Positions 1-10,695 are shown, counted from the stretch's first letter. The stretch: 42,500 bases of DNA from Conus ventricosus (GCA_018398815.1 CM031622.1:18524691-18567190); one strand, 5' to 3'. The notes: generated by a model not told the origin, from the letters alone. Program-made: numbers and translations.

Positions 1-958
1 CCAGTATGGATACAGGCAAGGCCTCCAGCAAGGACGTGCGGTGCTCTTACTGTGGTTCAATCCCTTTGCACCTTCACGCCTCTACACCTTTACACCGCAC
101 TGACCCTGTAATCAATCCCAAGTTGGTAAGCATCAAAGCAATGAAAACAAGAACTATTACAGGAGATGAAAGGACATCTTAAATGAGGCAGGGAACAGCA
201 GACAGTAAATAACAAACAAGTAGGGTAACTCTTGCTCCCACGATGAAAGAATCACAGGCCCGTAACTCGAAACGAATGCACTTCTGACACCAAATCGCCT
301 AGCAGAAATGACAACACAGAGCACATGAAACAAAGTGTCATCCACAAAGCCTCCAGCAAGGACGTGGGAAAGTGGATATCTTCTTTTTTGTAACATCTGC
401 TCTGTGTTGACATTTCTACTAGGCGGTTTCACGTCGGCAGCAGCATTCGTTTGGAGTTATGTGCCTGTAATTATTTCATTGTGGCAGCAAGAATTACACT
501 ACATAGCTTGTTATTTACTACAGGAGATGCCAAGGGTACCAGACCATGTAGACAGTCCTCATCGTTGGACGAACCTACCCACACAGCCATTCACTTAGGA
601 GCAGCCTCTTGACCACAACCGTTCGAAGCTTTCCAAAGACGCAACTTAATGATGGATCATTCACTCAAACACAATGAGATCAACTACAGACAACAATTAA
701 GCCCCAGTCTCATCCCACAGACACTGTATTGAAACGGCGATTGGCTCTGACGAATCAGATGACGTCTAAGTTGATGGACACCACAGACTCAGAGCACAGG
801 AACAAAAATGGCTAAACTAAGCCCAGAAGGCAAACAGAGTGAGCAACGACTCGGCCACTTGTTTTGCAGCACGTGTGACACGAATGGTTCCCACACAATA
901 GCACAGAACTTGCCAGTGAATAGCACGACGAACATCACTCCTCTCAGGTATTAACGTA
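1..958. other. Left flank of the Polinton, no gene recognised
   Basis: I see no convincing coding region here. The stretch is made of short repeats. An 18-bp word (gcctccagcaaggacgtg) occurs at about 22 and again at about 349. The segment around 190-325, read in reverse complement, matches about 400-525 with roughly 80 percent identity by eye, so the two arms form an imperfect inverted repeat. The open frames over these arms on both strands are mirror images of that repeat rather than genes. Bases 600-958 hold nothing I can identify. Confidence 0.6.
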
Positions 959-1088
959 AGAGAACGGTATTATGCCGCTTCTGGCTCACCCGCTCTCAAC
1001 CAGCCTTGGCCGGTCTCGTGCGGGCGACTCCAGAAGCGGCATAATACCGTTCTCTGCTAAGCAAGACTTTAATAACCAAAAAAAATAA
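959..1088 (+). repeat. Left terminal inverted repeat of the Polinton, with hairpin
   Basis: This matches the reverse complement of 21633-21764 over its whole length with scattered substitutions. The outer part (959-1055) is self-complementary: a 26-bp arm at 959-984 pairs perfectly with 1030-1055, and the middle has a degenerate palindrome around ccttggccgg. The inner 33 bp (gctaagcaagactttaataacc and following A-rich bases) are not palindromic, and their match to the right end shows that the terminal repeat extends inward past the hairpin. Confidence 0.9.
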
Positions 1089-1093
1089 CGACC

Positions 1094-1705
1094 CTACAAA
1101 CAAACATACTGTGTAGGGTTATCCGTTTTCAATACTAATTTACTAAACCTTTCAGATTTTAGTTTTTGCTTAATTCTATGTTTTTCCTGATCATTTTCAA
1201 TAACATCATTTTCACGCATACAGTCATCAAATGCATCTCTGTCTTTCATGTGAAATAAAACTACAGTCTTTAACTGTTCTCTAAAGTCTTTTAAAACCGA
1301 GTTATATTTCTGACATAAAATCCACACACTTATCCCAGCATGTCTTCCACTGAAAGCTAGTTTTGACAAAGTGTTTCTCTTTTTAACTATGTCTCTTTCT
1401 GCTGAACAGTCATCTATAATAAATAGTGTTTGCGTTCCTTCAAACAATATAAAAAAGCGTTCTAGACACTCACTCAGTTTATTGCTAGGATTAACTAAAA
1501 ATATGTTATCATCAGTCCATATAAACCTTCTATCATGATATGCTTTGTTCCATTTAAGTGTTGGGCAGAAAATCACAATATGATCAAAATTATAACGATA
1601 AACTGTTTGTAATAGGTCTAGGACAAATATTGTTTTTCCACAACCAGTTTGTCCACAAATTAATGAACAATGAGGGGTTTTTGTCATAAAGTTTAACTGC
1701 TCCAT
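1094..1705 (-). CDS. Polinton genome-packaging ATPase (FtsK/HerA type)
   Basis: A 203-residue protein, intact. It would drive DNA into the capsid by ATP hydrolysis, as in other viruses with double jelly-roll capsids. A Walker A motif, GQTGCGKT, lies at residues 18-25. A Walker B motif, LFIIDD, lies at about 94-99 after a hydrophobic strand. A conserved arginine segment (SGRHAGIS) and a sensor-like glutamine (WILCQ) follow. The length fits the short ATPases of Polintons. The start at 1705 is the first ATG and lies directly downstream of a TATA-like word, ttataaaac. The stop lies only a few bases inside the left terminal repeat, so this is the outermost gene. It is 16 bp from the next gene on the same strand and probably belongs to a rightward-to-leftward block of three. 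Confidence 0.9.
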   Translation of the reverse strand: MEQLNFMTKTPHCSLICGQTGCGKTIFVLDLLQTVYRYNFDHIVIFCPTLKWNKAYHDRRFIWTDDNIFLVNPSNKLSECLERFFILFEGTQTLFIIDDCSAERDIVKKRNTLSKLAFSGRHAGISVWILCQKYNSVLKDFREQLKTVVLFHMKDRDAFDDCMRENDVIENDQEKHRIKQKLKSERFSKLVLKTDNPTQYVCL

Positions 1706-1721
1706 AGTTTTATAACAGAAT

Positions 1722-2579
1722 TTAATCTAATCCAGTTATTATTTTTATCATGCTCTCTGTCAAAACTTGTTCAGTATAATAAAACCCTACAAGGCCTAAA
1801 TGTGTAAGATTAATCCAATTCAGTTCTGTAAGGTTGTTTCTATTTAAGTCAACATTGATTTTGTTGCTTGTTGTTATAACCTTAATATCCTCACCATTGT
1901 GAAGAACGACGATGGTAACGTTAAGACGTTTAACGTCTAAGTTTTGCCAGCTAATATTAATTCCTTTTATAAGGTCGTCACTAACGCCCACAACCCCGTC
2001 CCTCTCTACATCTTTAAAGACAGAAATTTCAAATATCATTGTGAACGCATCTCCTAATTTTCTGCTTGGAAAGAACTGTAATTTTGTAGAAGCTTTCTTT
2101 AAAACCGTTTCTCTTCTGTGGAGGATGTACTGTTTTTTCCCATACGGTGTTATTTCAATTTCTTTCCGGCTATTGTCGTCCGGCATAAGACTTACATGTA
2201 AAGGGCCAGAGTTGAATGCTTTTCTGAAACTTTTTTGACGGCTAAAAAATGTAAATGGGCTTATGAATTCAAATTTTATGTCCCATTCTAAATATGGTTC
2301 TAAGTGCCATTTGAGGTCAGGTTTTCGAACTATTTTATATTCATACTGGCCAACATTATTTGCTTCTAGATTGCGCAGCTGTTCTAGTTTAGGAAACTTT
2401 TTGCTGTCGCCAACCTCTTTACGTTTATAATCACCATCTTTAGTGTACTCAAAACCATACAAAGTGCCTATTTCACCATTCTGTTCAAAGTCCACAACGT
2501 CTGCAAGGTCTTTTAATTCTAAAGTTATACACCTTACAGGCGCTAATGTAACTCCTGGTTCTTCTGGCCCACGCGACAT
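1722..2579 (-). CDS. Conserved-type Polinton protein of unknown function, 285 aa
   Basis: An intact 285-residue frame lying between the ATPase (16-bp gap) and the 231-residue protein (14-bp gap), all on the minus strand. The sequence is rich in beta-type segments and charged residues, with many Lys and Asp and no predicted membrane segment or signal peptide. It has no catalytic motif that I recognise, in particular no His-Asp/Glu-Cys arrangement that would point to the missing maturation protease. Its position beside the ATPase and its length would suit a minor virion protein, but this is inference from context. A structure prediction looking for a jelly-roll fold would separate the possibilities. 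Confidence 0.75.
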   Translation of the reverse strand: MSRGPEEPGVTLAPVRCITLELKDLADVVDFEQNGEIGTLYGFEYTKDGDYKRKEVGDSKKFPKLEQLRNLEANNVGQYEYKIVRKPDLKWHLEPYLEWDIKFEFISPFTFFSRQKSFRKAFNSGPLHVSLMPDDNSRKEIEITPYGKKQYILHRRETVLKKASTKLQFFPSRKLGDAFTMIFEISVFKDVERDGVVGVSDDLIKGINISWQNLDVKRLNVTIVVLHNGEDIKVITTSNKINVDLNRNNLTELNWINLTHLGLVGFYYTEQVLTESMIKIITGLD

Positions 2580-2593
2580 TTTAGTACAGCTTA

Positions 2594-3289
2594 TTATTTT
2601 ATTTCCAAAACAATGTGCAGGTTATCACATTTCACGATTTTACCTGTTTTGTCTGCAATTTTTATATTAAATGATCCGACCCTTCCACAAACTAATCTTT
2701 TAAACTGTAAATTAGGGAATTGTATAATTTCATAATCGCAATATGCAGCTTTCCCTGACGGAAGAGCTCTTAAAACAGTTGAGGGCCTTCCATCATATAA
2801 GTTTTCATCAGTGCTTAGCTCATCTAAATGAACATAGAGTAATGAATGTAATGCAAGATCGAGCGGATTTTCTCCCTCATAAGTAGTTTTGTCTGGTGTA
2901 ACAATAAATCTTTGAGTGTCCTGAGTGTTAGCTCCAAAGCCTAACATTTTAGCTAGCTCTTTATCAAAAAAGTAATTTGCTTCTTCAGGTTTGAATGTTA
3001 ATATTGTTTTTAGATTTGCATTGTTAAGTTTGAGAGTAATGTCAAAGTTACTCAATGCTTCTTTTAGTGAGCAAAACCCGTAATAACCATCAGGTATTGT
3101 TAACTGGCTAATTAAGTTTCTTCCCCCGCCATATTTTTTAATCTTATTATTCTTCTTTGATTCACTTATATTAAACCATACAACTTTGTAAAAAATTTCA
3201 TGAAGCGCAACCATTCTGGTTCCGCAATTGTTATCAATAGCATGTTCTAAAAACGAAGGATGGTCTTGAGTTGTTATTGTTACAAACAT
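2594..3289 (-). CDS. Polinton small structural-type protein, candidate minor capsid (penton)
   Basis: An intact 231-residue frame. It starts with MFVTITTQDHPSF and has alternating hydrophobic strands with no membrane segment, and it ends in a strand-like tail (VKCDNLHIVLEIK). From general knowledge, Polintons encode a single jelly-roll minor capsid protein of about this size near the ATPase and major capsid genes, and this is the best candidate here by length, lack of membrane anchor and beta-rich look. That is inference; the neighbouring 285-residue protein is the alternative. The start codon at 3289 is separated from the start of the divergent gene at 3309 by only 19 nearly pure A/T bases, so the two genes must share one promoter region. 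Confidence 0.7.
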   Translation of the reverse strand: MFVTITTQDHPSFLEHAIDNNCGTRMVALHEIFYKVVWFNISESKKNNKIKKYGGGRNLISQLTIPDGYYGFCSLKEALSNFDITLKLNNANLKTILTFKPEEANYFFDKELAKMLGFGANTQDTQRFIVTPDKTTYEGENPLDLALHSLLYVHLDELSTDENLYDGRPSTVLRALPSGKAAYCDYEIIQFPNLQFKRLVCGRVGSFNIKIADKTGKIVKCDNLHIVLEIK

Positions 3290-3308
3290 TTTTTAAAACA
3301 AATTAAAA
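3290..3308. promoter_or_regulatory. 19-bp divergent intergenic spacer, A/T only but one C
   Basis: Start codons of the minus gene (3287-3289) and the plus gene (3309-3311) face away from each other across ttttttaaaacaaattaaa-type sequence. No other upstream space is available, so any core promoter must lie here or inside the opposite gene. Confidence 0.55.
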
Positions 3309-4505
3309 ATGAGTGCATTCAAATATACTGGTGCAAAATATTCTGTTGGGCCGCACTACAATCTTAAAAATATAACAACCGATACTCTTGACATTTCTGT
3401 GACCCAGACTGACACTTTTCATAAAAAGGTAAGTACTCCATTGGACAAATATCTTAACCCCCCTATTAAAAAAGACTACATCGCAAAAGTGTGGTTCAGT
3501 CATCCAATGCAGTTTTATCAGAACCAGTTAAACTTTGCTGTGTTTTGTGCATCAACTGGGTGTGGAGTGTCGTATGCTGATCACTTAAATCATCCTGATC
3601 CTTTGGTTAGGTCAGTGTACAGATTTCATTTTTATTACACCTTCAGACGTATTTTGACTGAACTGCAAGCGCCATTACCAAATGACAAACCGTTTAATCC
3701 ATTTAGCAACAGAATAGACATGAAGGCTTTTGAAAGGATCTGTAACGAATTCAATATTAATGTTAAGGAAGACTTTAGACAAAAGTTGGATCTTAATCAT
3801 GGCTTAGGCACCCCTTATTTTGGGGCGTGCACAGAAAGTATAAGTATGACTGGAATCCTCCTTACACATCTTTCTCTTCAGGCACAGCTGTTCACCTCGG
3901 GTCCATAGAGCAAGAGCATAAAACAGCATGGACAACATTTATCTTAGACACTTCTAAGGGCTAACTAAAGCGGGAATAGAACGAATAAACGACTCCATTC
4001 GTACTTACGTTGGTGTTTTGCTAGGTTCGCAAGCACAAACGAGATCGAGCATAACTGATCCTTCTACTGGTTTGATGCACAAAAACAATACTTAGCAAAT
4101 TTAGAGGACGCCATTAATTCTACAGTTGATTTACCTTGAAGTATAAAAAGATACCAAAATGTTTTACAATACGCAAGATCGAAAGTAGACTTTGCTGTTG
4201 GCACTGGTTTATACATGCTACCTTCTGACCTCAGACTCCAGGTAGGAACAATAATAAACTACAACAATGAAATCCTTGTGGCAGGCAATGAACAGAAGGT
4301 CGGAAAAAACGAAATAAATTCTGAGCCAGTAATATTGCAAGCAGTAAACAAACACCCAAGAATAAGTCATCCAATCCCAGTGGCCCAAAGCCCGAAGGTC
4401 GTTGAAGAAGTCAAAAAAAATAATGACCATGAATATGAAAAGACAGCGCTTGTTTTTGGATTAACTGGCCTAGGATTACTCCTTCTTTATTTTACTAAAG
4501 AGTAA
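3309..4505 (+). pseudogene. Polinton membrane-anchored structural-type protein, frameshifted
   Basis: About 400 codons. The first 170 codons are open (start MSAFKYTGAKYSV at 3309), then the frame shifts near 3830, again near 3965 and 4035, with a stop near 4137, and the last 97 codons (4215-4505) are open again. The middle frames continue plausible protein, which argues for one gene broken by small indels. The N-terminal half is beta-rich and aromatic. The C-terminus has a single hydrophobic membrane segment (ALVFGLTGLGLLLLYF) followed by a short charged tail, so the product is tail-anchored. The 3' end overlaps the end of the convergent gene on the other strand by 30 bp (4476-4505). Function is unknown; its place between candidate penton and capsid genes suggests a virion or membrane role. 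Confidence 0.75.
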
Positions 4506-5693
4506 CCCAACTATTAAGAGAACTAATGTCCATAGGTGCTCGGCCATAAAGCCAACTACTTTGCTTGCAGTAGACAAAAGCCAGCTAACGACACCTCCTA
4601 ATATACCCGGTAAAGAGTCTATAGCTTTACTGGCTAATTTTTTTAATAAACCCGCAAGATGATCAAGCTGTTTTTTTTACCCATGATTTATCAGGAGGCG
4701 ATGGTGGCGATGGCGGTGGAGGCACTGGACTTTGACCACCGCCGCCTGTAATAGCCAACACCAGTGTACTTATTGCAAATCCTAAGGCTTTTTATAACAC
4801 TTGCTAATGTGACTCCCTGCTCTCTAAACAGTGTTCGTATTCGTTCTGCTAGCGTTGTGTCTTCATATAAAATTCTTTGGATAGTTTCTCTTATTCTACT
4901 CACTTGAGTTCGTAATTGTTCTCGGTTAGTAGACAACACTTCTAGTCTTGCTGATCTCTCTTGTTCAAGATCTTTTAGTCTTTGGGTTATTCTTTCTTTA
5001 ACACCAGACCCTAAGTTGGCGTCATCAGCCTCAACGAGTTTTTCTTTTTCTCTTTTTATATGCTCATCTAGTTCACCTAGTTTTGCTAAATTGTTTGTTA
5101 ATTCGCCTCTGATGGTTCTTAAAGCACGATCAAGGGCCTCTAATTCTCGCGTGGGTATTGGGGGTCGCGTATAGTCTTTAATGCTGTTTCTTCGAAAAAC
5201 TGGTTTTCTGCTTCTATTATTTCGCCCGCTGTTTGACTTAAATCTTGAAGTTCCATGTTTTGTATTTGGTTATCTGTTGGGAGTTTCTTGCAGTGTGTTT
5301 TTTAAGTTTAGCAACTGCCTCCCTATTTAATTTTGGTTTAACAATGCCAAGGCGATTTCGATCTTCCACCCTAAGTCTTTGTCTAATTGTAATTCATGCC
5401 TACAAACTTTGATGAGTCTCGTTTATCGTAAGCTGAACACGTTGTTCTCGGTTGGGGGCCACTTTTTACAAACAAATGGCCTTTTTTATCTACTTCAAAA
5501 CAATAGGAAATTCGGGAGGTTCTTGACCTAAACTTTTGTAAAATGATTCAACCTTACTTAATGTTAATTTATGCTGACTTTCTGCTAATTCATACAGCAA
5601 TGAGCGCGATGGTTGTACCAAAGGAGCCATTTCACTCATGTCGTCTCCAGGATCTAAAACATCATAATCTTCTTCACCTTCAATGCCTGCCAT
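4476..5693 (-). pseudogene. Polinton coiled-coil membrane protein, frameshifted
   Basis: About 400 codons read from 5693 leftwards, with at least five frame breaks (near 5490, 5390, 5240, 5160-5140, 4790, 4672). The N-terminus is acidic (MAGIEGEEDYDVLDPGDD). The middle (about 5140-4820) is a long Arg/Glu-rich amphipathic helix region typical of a coiled coil and includes TTLAERIRTLFREQG. Then come a short hydrophobic segment, a Pro/Ser-rich linker (about 4740-4685), and two further hydrophobic helices, the last ending LVLLIVGLL followed by SKIKKE and stop. It is divergent from the capsid gene (39-bp spacer) and convergent with the 3309 gene. From layout it may be a membrane-associated scaffold or virion protein; I cannot name the family. 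Confidence 0.75.
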
Positions 5694-5732
5694 GTTTCTT
5701 TAATAATAAACTTTTATTTTGTTTTATAAAAA
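5694..5732. promoter_or_regulatory. Divergent spacer with TATA-like motif before the capsid gene
   Basis: A 39-bp A/T-rich spacer between two outward-facing start codons. It contains gttttataaaaa immediately before the capsid ATG at 5733. The same core (ttttataaaa) lies directly before the ATG of the gene at 18692, and ttataaaac lies directly before the ATPase start at 1705, so this may be a recurrent promoter element of the transposon. Confidence 0.5.
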
Positions 5733-6995
5733 ATGTCACAAACATATGGCTCGATTCTTGACCCGCATAGAAGACTGAAAGAACCCTTTGGCGTGAAGGA
5801 AATAAGCGGAATATTACTGTTCCAAATAATCCATCTACTATTGATTCAGATCAAATTCTTACTGTCAAATTTCCAGACCTAGGAGCGGATGAAGTGATTG
5901 TGCCAGGCTCTGCGCGTCTTACTTTTAAAATAGAACTCGAATCAGCAACAGACCCAAACAGGACAGTTGTCCAGAATTTGGGACGGGCAATCGTTAAGAA
6001 AATTTCTATAAAACTTGAGGGGCAAGAAATATTTTCTTTACACAATGCAGACATATTTTTAACCTATTCTGATCTATGGCTAACCTCGAATGAAAGGGCT
6101 GATCTTGCGTTTCAAGGAATCGAAAATGAAGAAGCACTAAAACATAGAATAGCGCCGCAAACGCTAAAGACGGCAAAAGGTTTGTAGCTGTAAGTTATGC
6201 GTATGGAAATCGCTTTTTCATACCCCTAGATTTTGAGTTGTTAAAAGCGCATGCCCCATACTTTCAAGGAGCATTAAAAGACAGATTGCATATGAACTAA
6301 CTTTAATGACTACAAATGTTATTATATCTACAGACACCGAAGCAAAGTACAGCATTTCTGACATCTCGTTAGAGTTTGACGTTGTTAGCAACCCTGACTT
6401 AGCGAGGTTGACCCAGCAACAATATCAGTCAAAATTAGCAATATATTACGAAAGAGTGATTCATCATTCTAAATATCCTAAAAGCTGGGCAGACACTATA
6501 TGGAATTTCAGTTTTAGTGCCACAGCAAGATCGCTTAAAGGTATTTTATTGCTGTGTGAAGATGAAGGACCATTCGAAAGACAAACTGAAAATTTTGTTA
6601 ATCCTAAAATAACGAAAGTGCAATGTACGATTGAGGGTAGTCCTAACCAAATCTACGCTAGCGGACTTAAACCTTATCAGCATTTTGACGAAATAAGAAA
6701 ATTGTTTGGAGGCGGGAGGGGTAGAAATCCAACAGTTGACCTTGTGTCTAAAGATCTACATCTTCACAGCGTTAGACTTGATCATTATTTAACAACGAAA
6801 TACGGTTTATGGATTGACCTAAGGTCAACGGAGGATAATCAGTTACATGGAAGCGGGAGAACTGTCAGAGACATAATAAACATTCAAATTGATAAAGAAA
6901 AAGAGGTCGATAAACCACTTAATGTGTATTTGTTTTTAATATATGATGCGCAGCTAAATATTCAAGATAACAGATTAGAAAATATACATTACTAA
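5733..6995 (+). pseudogene. Polinton major capsid protein (double jelly-roll), frameshifted
   Basis: About 420 codons. Frame breaks are visible near 5790-5830, at about 6175 and near 6295; the last 229 codons (6306-6995) are open. Segments between breaks are consistent with one protein. The C-terminal part has features I associate with Polinton and adintovirus-like double jelly-roll capsid proteins: a long beta-rich domain with SYAYGNRFFIPLDFELL around 6190-6240, TIWNFSFSATARSLKGILLL around 6500-6550, and a conserved DAQLNI close to the C-terminus. This would form the trimeric capsomer of an icosahedral particle. The product as present could not be made intact. Identification is by recall of the family, without a search; a structure model of the open C-terminal part should show the second jelly roll. 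Confidence 0.82.
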
Positions 6996-7019
6996 ATTAT
7001 TTTTTATTTTAAAAAAGCA

Positions 7020-7643
7020 TGTCTGTTCAGCATTATCCGAGAGTACCTACAGAGTCGCCAAACGAAGGATAGTAGAAAACCCTAGCATAAAAACTTTCAG
7101 ATTAACAAACATTACACAAATGCAGCAAGTACTAGAGCAAGACCTTTCAAAATACAGCAAAACCAAACGAAGGTATTCTGCTGTCTTTAATGCTGTTACC
7201 TATGTTAATACTGGAGCATCGACTATAAGCGCCGCATCAGCAGGAACGAGTGTTGGTCTCTTAGCAACAGGTGTAGGTGCACCGGCAGCTTTACCTCTAG
7301 GCGGTTTGTCTTTAGCTCTTGGCCTATGTTCATTAGGTGTAGGTGCTGCTAGCAAAAAAATAAAAACTAAACTCCAAAAGCACACAGCTATGGTTCAACT
7401 AATAACAGCTAAACTTAGTTCCTTCAAGCTGATTATAAATAAAGCACTAGCTGACTCAAACATCACGGATGAAGAATTTAATCGTTTACAGGCCGATTTT
7501 GATGACTACAAAAGACAAAAGTTGATCTTCAAAGAAAGGCGAGGACAAGTTTTTCTCAACAGCCAGACCCCGAGCAGATAAAAAAGGAATGCTTAAAAAA
7601 AGTAAACGAAACATTAAACTCTGTTCTAAACAGCTCACATTAA
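7020..7643 (+). pseudogene. Polinton small membrane protein, two frameshifts
   Basis: Starts 25 bp after the capsid gene with ATG at 7020, runs 17 codons to a stop, and continues after one frame change into the open frame at 7120-7581. A second frame change near 7540 gives an alternative C-terminus ending at 7643. The middle has a long Gly/Ala-rich hydrophobic stretch of about 55 residues (SAASAGTSVGLLATGVGAPA and following), enough for a helical hairpin in a membrane. It is flanked by basic and charged helices, including KIKTKLQKHTAMVQLITAKL. Capsid, then membrane protein, then polymerase is read on one strand. Function unknown; a virion membrane or lysis-type role would be speculation. Confidence 0.7.
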
Positions 7644-7766
7644 CAACCCCAAAGGGTGTTATACTTTAGTTTATGAGTCCAAGCACAAAAAGACCATCGA
7701 TATTGATTCTGATTAATTATTTTTTTTTGATTTAAATAATATTTTGAGTTAGAAAAGAAACTCAGC

Positions 7767-8966
7767 ATGGATAAGCTATATGAAGGTCCAGACGAATTTT
7801 TTGAAGCAATGCAAGAAGATTTATCAAGAGCACTGAATGATATTGATTTAGAAGTCATTAATCCAGCAAACGTACAGGCAAGCGTTGTACATGCTATTTC
7901 TCAAGTTCCAGGTAAACTGACAATAGACCCGCCAGTTAAAGTAATGTTAGCTGTTTTAATCGACTATATAACAATAAATGAAGAAAATCTAGAAGTCTGG
8001 GTCTCAACTAAACAACAGGTTATTCTTTCTCGTAATGACTTAACACCTGGTTGGGCAGACCAGTTGCTTACACAGTTTGATGTGGCCGCTGAAGAAGCCA
8101 AAATGAGAGGCTCTGGTTGGTCAGAGGGCGAAGTCTTAGAGATCAGATTAAAACAGTCTAAGTATGCGCCGATTGTTGGCAAGTCTTACATTCCACTACC
8201 TCCAGCATTAGTAGCAAAACGAGCAGTTCTAAACATAAAGAATTATTCAGACAACAAATGTTTTATGTGGTGTGTTCTCGCAAGGTTGCATCACGTTGCT
8301 AAAAACGCAGAGAGAGTATCTAACTATGAACCTTACATCAATGATCTTAACTTTAGTGGAATACCTTTCCTGTTAGCGTGGATTCCATTGATCAGTTTGA
8401 AGAACAAAACAAACCAATAACTGTTAATGTAACACATGGGATGAAGAAACAAATCTACTACCCATTAAAGTGTCCAAGAACAGCCCAACAATAGGCGAAC
8501 CAGACAAAAATCATGTTGACTTACTACTGATGTTTTCACCAGCGGGGTACCGCATTACACATTGATACGAACAATGAGTAGATTATTACGGCATACTTCA
8601 AAGCATTACCATAAACAAGAATTCTGCAGAAAATGTTTAACAAGAATTCCATCTGCTCAAGCCGCAAGCGAACATAAGAAACATTGTAGTAGCCCGGTTG
8701 ACTGTAATACAGAACTAATTACGCCCCCAGAAGGCAGTAAAGTTAGTTTTAAGAACTGGAAACGACTGCAAAATTCTCCATACGTAGTTTACGCAGACTT
8801 CGAATCACTCATTGTTCCTTATGAAGGGCCAGCGCCACAAAAACTTCGAAAAACAGTCTTAATGAGTAATCACCAGATTTGTTCATTTGCCTTCGTTATT
8901 GTCAGTCGATGGCGTTCATTCAAAGCCAGAATTGTATAGAGGGCTAATGCTGCAGAATACTTCTTA
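7767..8966 (+). pseudogene. Polinton protein-primed family B DNA polymerase, 5' part
   Basis: This is the N-terminal portion of the replicative polymerase, cut off at 8966 by the LTR retrotransposon. Open frames cover 7767-8420 (start MDKLYEGPDEFFEAM) and 8562-8939, and intervening bases continue in shifted frames. Recognisable features are the Polinton-type segment around SYIPLPPALVAKRAVLNIKN (about 8185-8245), a zinc-binding-like pair C-X2-C with downstream H-X4-H/C (FCRKCLTRIPSA, about 8620-8690), and the exonuclease I motif in YVVYADFESL at about 8781-8810, whose Asp and Glu are the metal ligands of the proofreading domain. The 3' part resumes at 14814. The polymerase replicates the element using a protein primer in related viruses and plasmids. 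Confidence 0.9.
8963..8966 (+). repeat. Left copy of 4-bp target-site duplication (ctta)
   Basis: The four bases ctta directly precede the TG of the left LTR, and the same four bases follow the CA of the right LTR at 14810-14813. A 4-6 bp duplication is normal for LTR-element integration. Confidence 0.7.
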
Positions 8967-10681
8967 TGTAGTCAAGTGGTCGAGTGGTGTTGGTTCGTTG
9001 GAACGTGTGGCTCATTCACTCAATGGAACAGTTCAGCGACTAGAAGGTGATAGGTGTTTATTCATCTTCACTACAACACACACAGCAGGGAGCAAGCCTG
9101 TATAGACACATGCAAAGAAACAGCTTCTTAACAAACATAAATGTAGGAGACATAGTTTCAAAATCTACACTTACATGATACTAGCTTGCATACACCTACC
9201 CAATTCATTTTCTTTATTTATGGATTTATAATTTACATAGTCATTTGTCATACCGAGGGCAAAAAAAGACAAAAAAATTATCAACCTAATGGCTATTGTC
9301 ATACCAATCAACAAATACCACAAAATTTAACTTAACTCAAACAAGAGAAAGAGAGAGAGAGCAAACAAACATACAATAAAATAACAACTTTGCCACAATG
9401 TCATGGCTTCAGTCCCATTTTATCTAAACAGTTGAAGCCAATTTCAATCTCTGACCCTTTTTTCCCCATGACTTTCCAACCTGATCTCAATGTGGTGGTT
9501 GGTAAAAAGACTCGATTCTCCCATGATCATTTAATGATGGAATGCCTTGCTTTATTTGGCAACAAAGGGGTGAAACCCAAAATCAAAATTTCCCAAAAGG
9601 AAATTTACAAAATTAGGTCTCTTCTGAACAAGGATTAGACCAATTCCCCAAGCAGAAATTATAAACACTACTAACAAAAAGAAATTTAATTATTTACCAC
9701 AGTTATTAACCATACTGAGCCATGTATCGGTTAAATCTGGGGCTGTATACCTTTGTGACTAACCATTTAGAATATAAATTTAGGGCAAAAGCCACCTTAA
9801 AAAGTTCTTGTGGATAAGAATTCTTGCTTAACTAGCCACAGTGTGACTTAGTAATCATGCAGGAGTGTCACCCTAATCATTTTTCCCCAACATACAAAAT
9901 ACACAAGAAGGAAAGGATGAAAAAAAGAAAATTCAATGTTCCGGGTTGACGGGAACATAAAACAGAAAATCAATTAAGGCTCTAGTTAAAACCGCCTTTA
10001 GACAAATTTCTCTGGGCCAGAAAATTTCCACATCAGCTAGTAAAACAATTTTGCGAAATCTGCTGACATCCCGGTCGCAAAGTGAATACTTTTGTCAAAT
10101 TTTTACTCATAAAGTCTTTCAACAATAAATCTGCAAGTACAGTAGTCCACACAATTCTTTAGATGGCGGGTAATTCTGAACATTTCACTATTTTACATTT
10201 TTTTTCCCAAAATACAGAGATGGTAATGATCTGAAAACAAAGAGAGTTTGTGTAGCAAAGCTAGCACGTGGCAGTTCAAAACTAAAGGGGCTTGAAAAAA
10301 AGGGGGAGTTTGGGTAGCAAGGCTAGCACATGGCCTTTTCCCGAAACTGAAAAGCTTGAAAGGTTCGCACCCACAAACTGCAACTTGTACAAACTACAGG
10401 GTAAAATATTTGAAGATCGATCAAAGAAAACTTTTCAAAGTCTACCAATTTCATACAATTTACTAACCTTTTAAAGGGCACTGCGTGCAGCCTCTTCGAT
10501 GTCGTCGGTCTACCCCAGGCTTAAAATTTCCCCGGGTTTCCGTTCGTAAATGCTTTTTGTTCTTTCACGGACCACGACTTCCGGTTTTGGCTATACGTAC
10601 GGACGATGTTAATTTTACATCTGTATGTGGCTAAAACGCAGGGACGATGTTAATTTTACATCTGTATGCACCCTATAAACA
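8967..10681 (-). repeat. LTR (3' LTR in element orientation)
   Basis: About 1,715 bp, directly repeated at 13073-14809. The two copies align end to end by eye, with words of 20-40 bp in perfect match and many single-base indels, mostly in homopolymers. Noncoding as far as I can see; small frames in it are not conserved between the two copies. Confidence 0.92.
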
Positions 10682-10695
10682 CACCCCTTGCTTTT
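10682..10695 (-). promoter_or_regulatory. Polypurine tract of the LTR retrotransposon
   Basis: On the minus strand this reads AAAAGCAAGGGGTG and abuts the TG start of the adjacent LTR. It is the expected place and composition for plus-strand priming, with one C interrupting the purines. Confidence 0.6.

Noticed and set aside
1912..2670. Plus-strand frames opposite the 285-aa and 231-aa Polinton genes
   Set aside because: Shadows of intact minus-strand genes.
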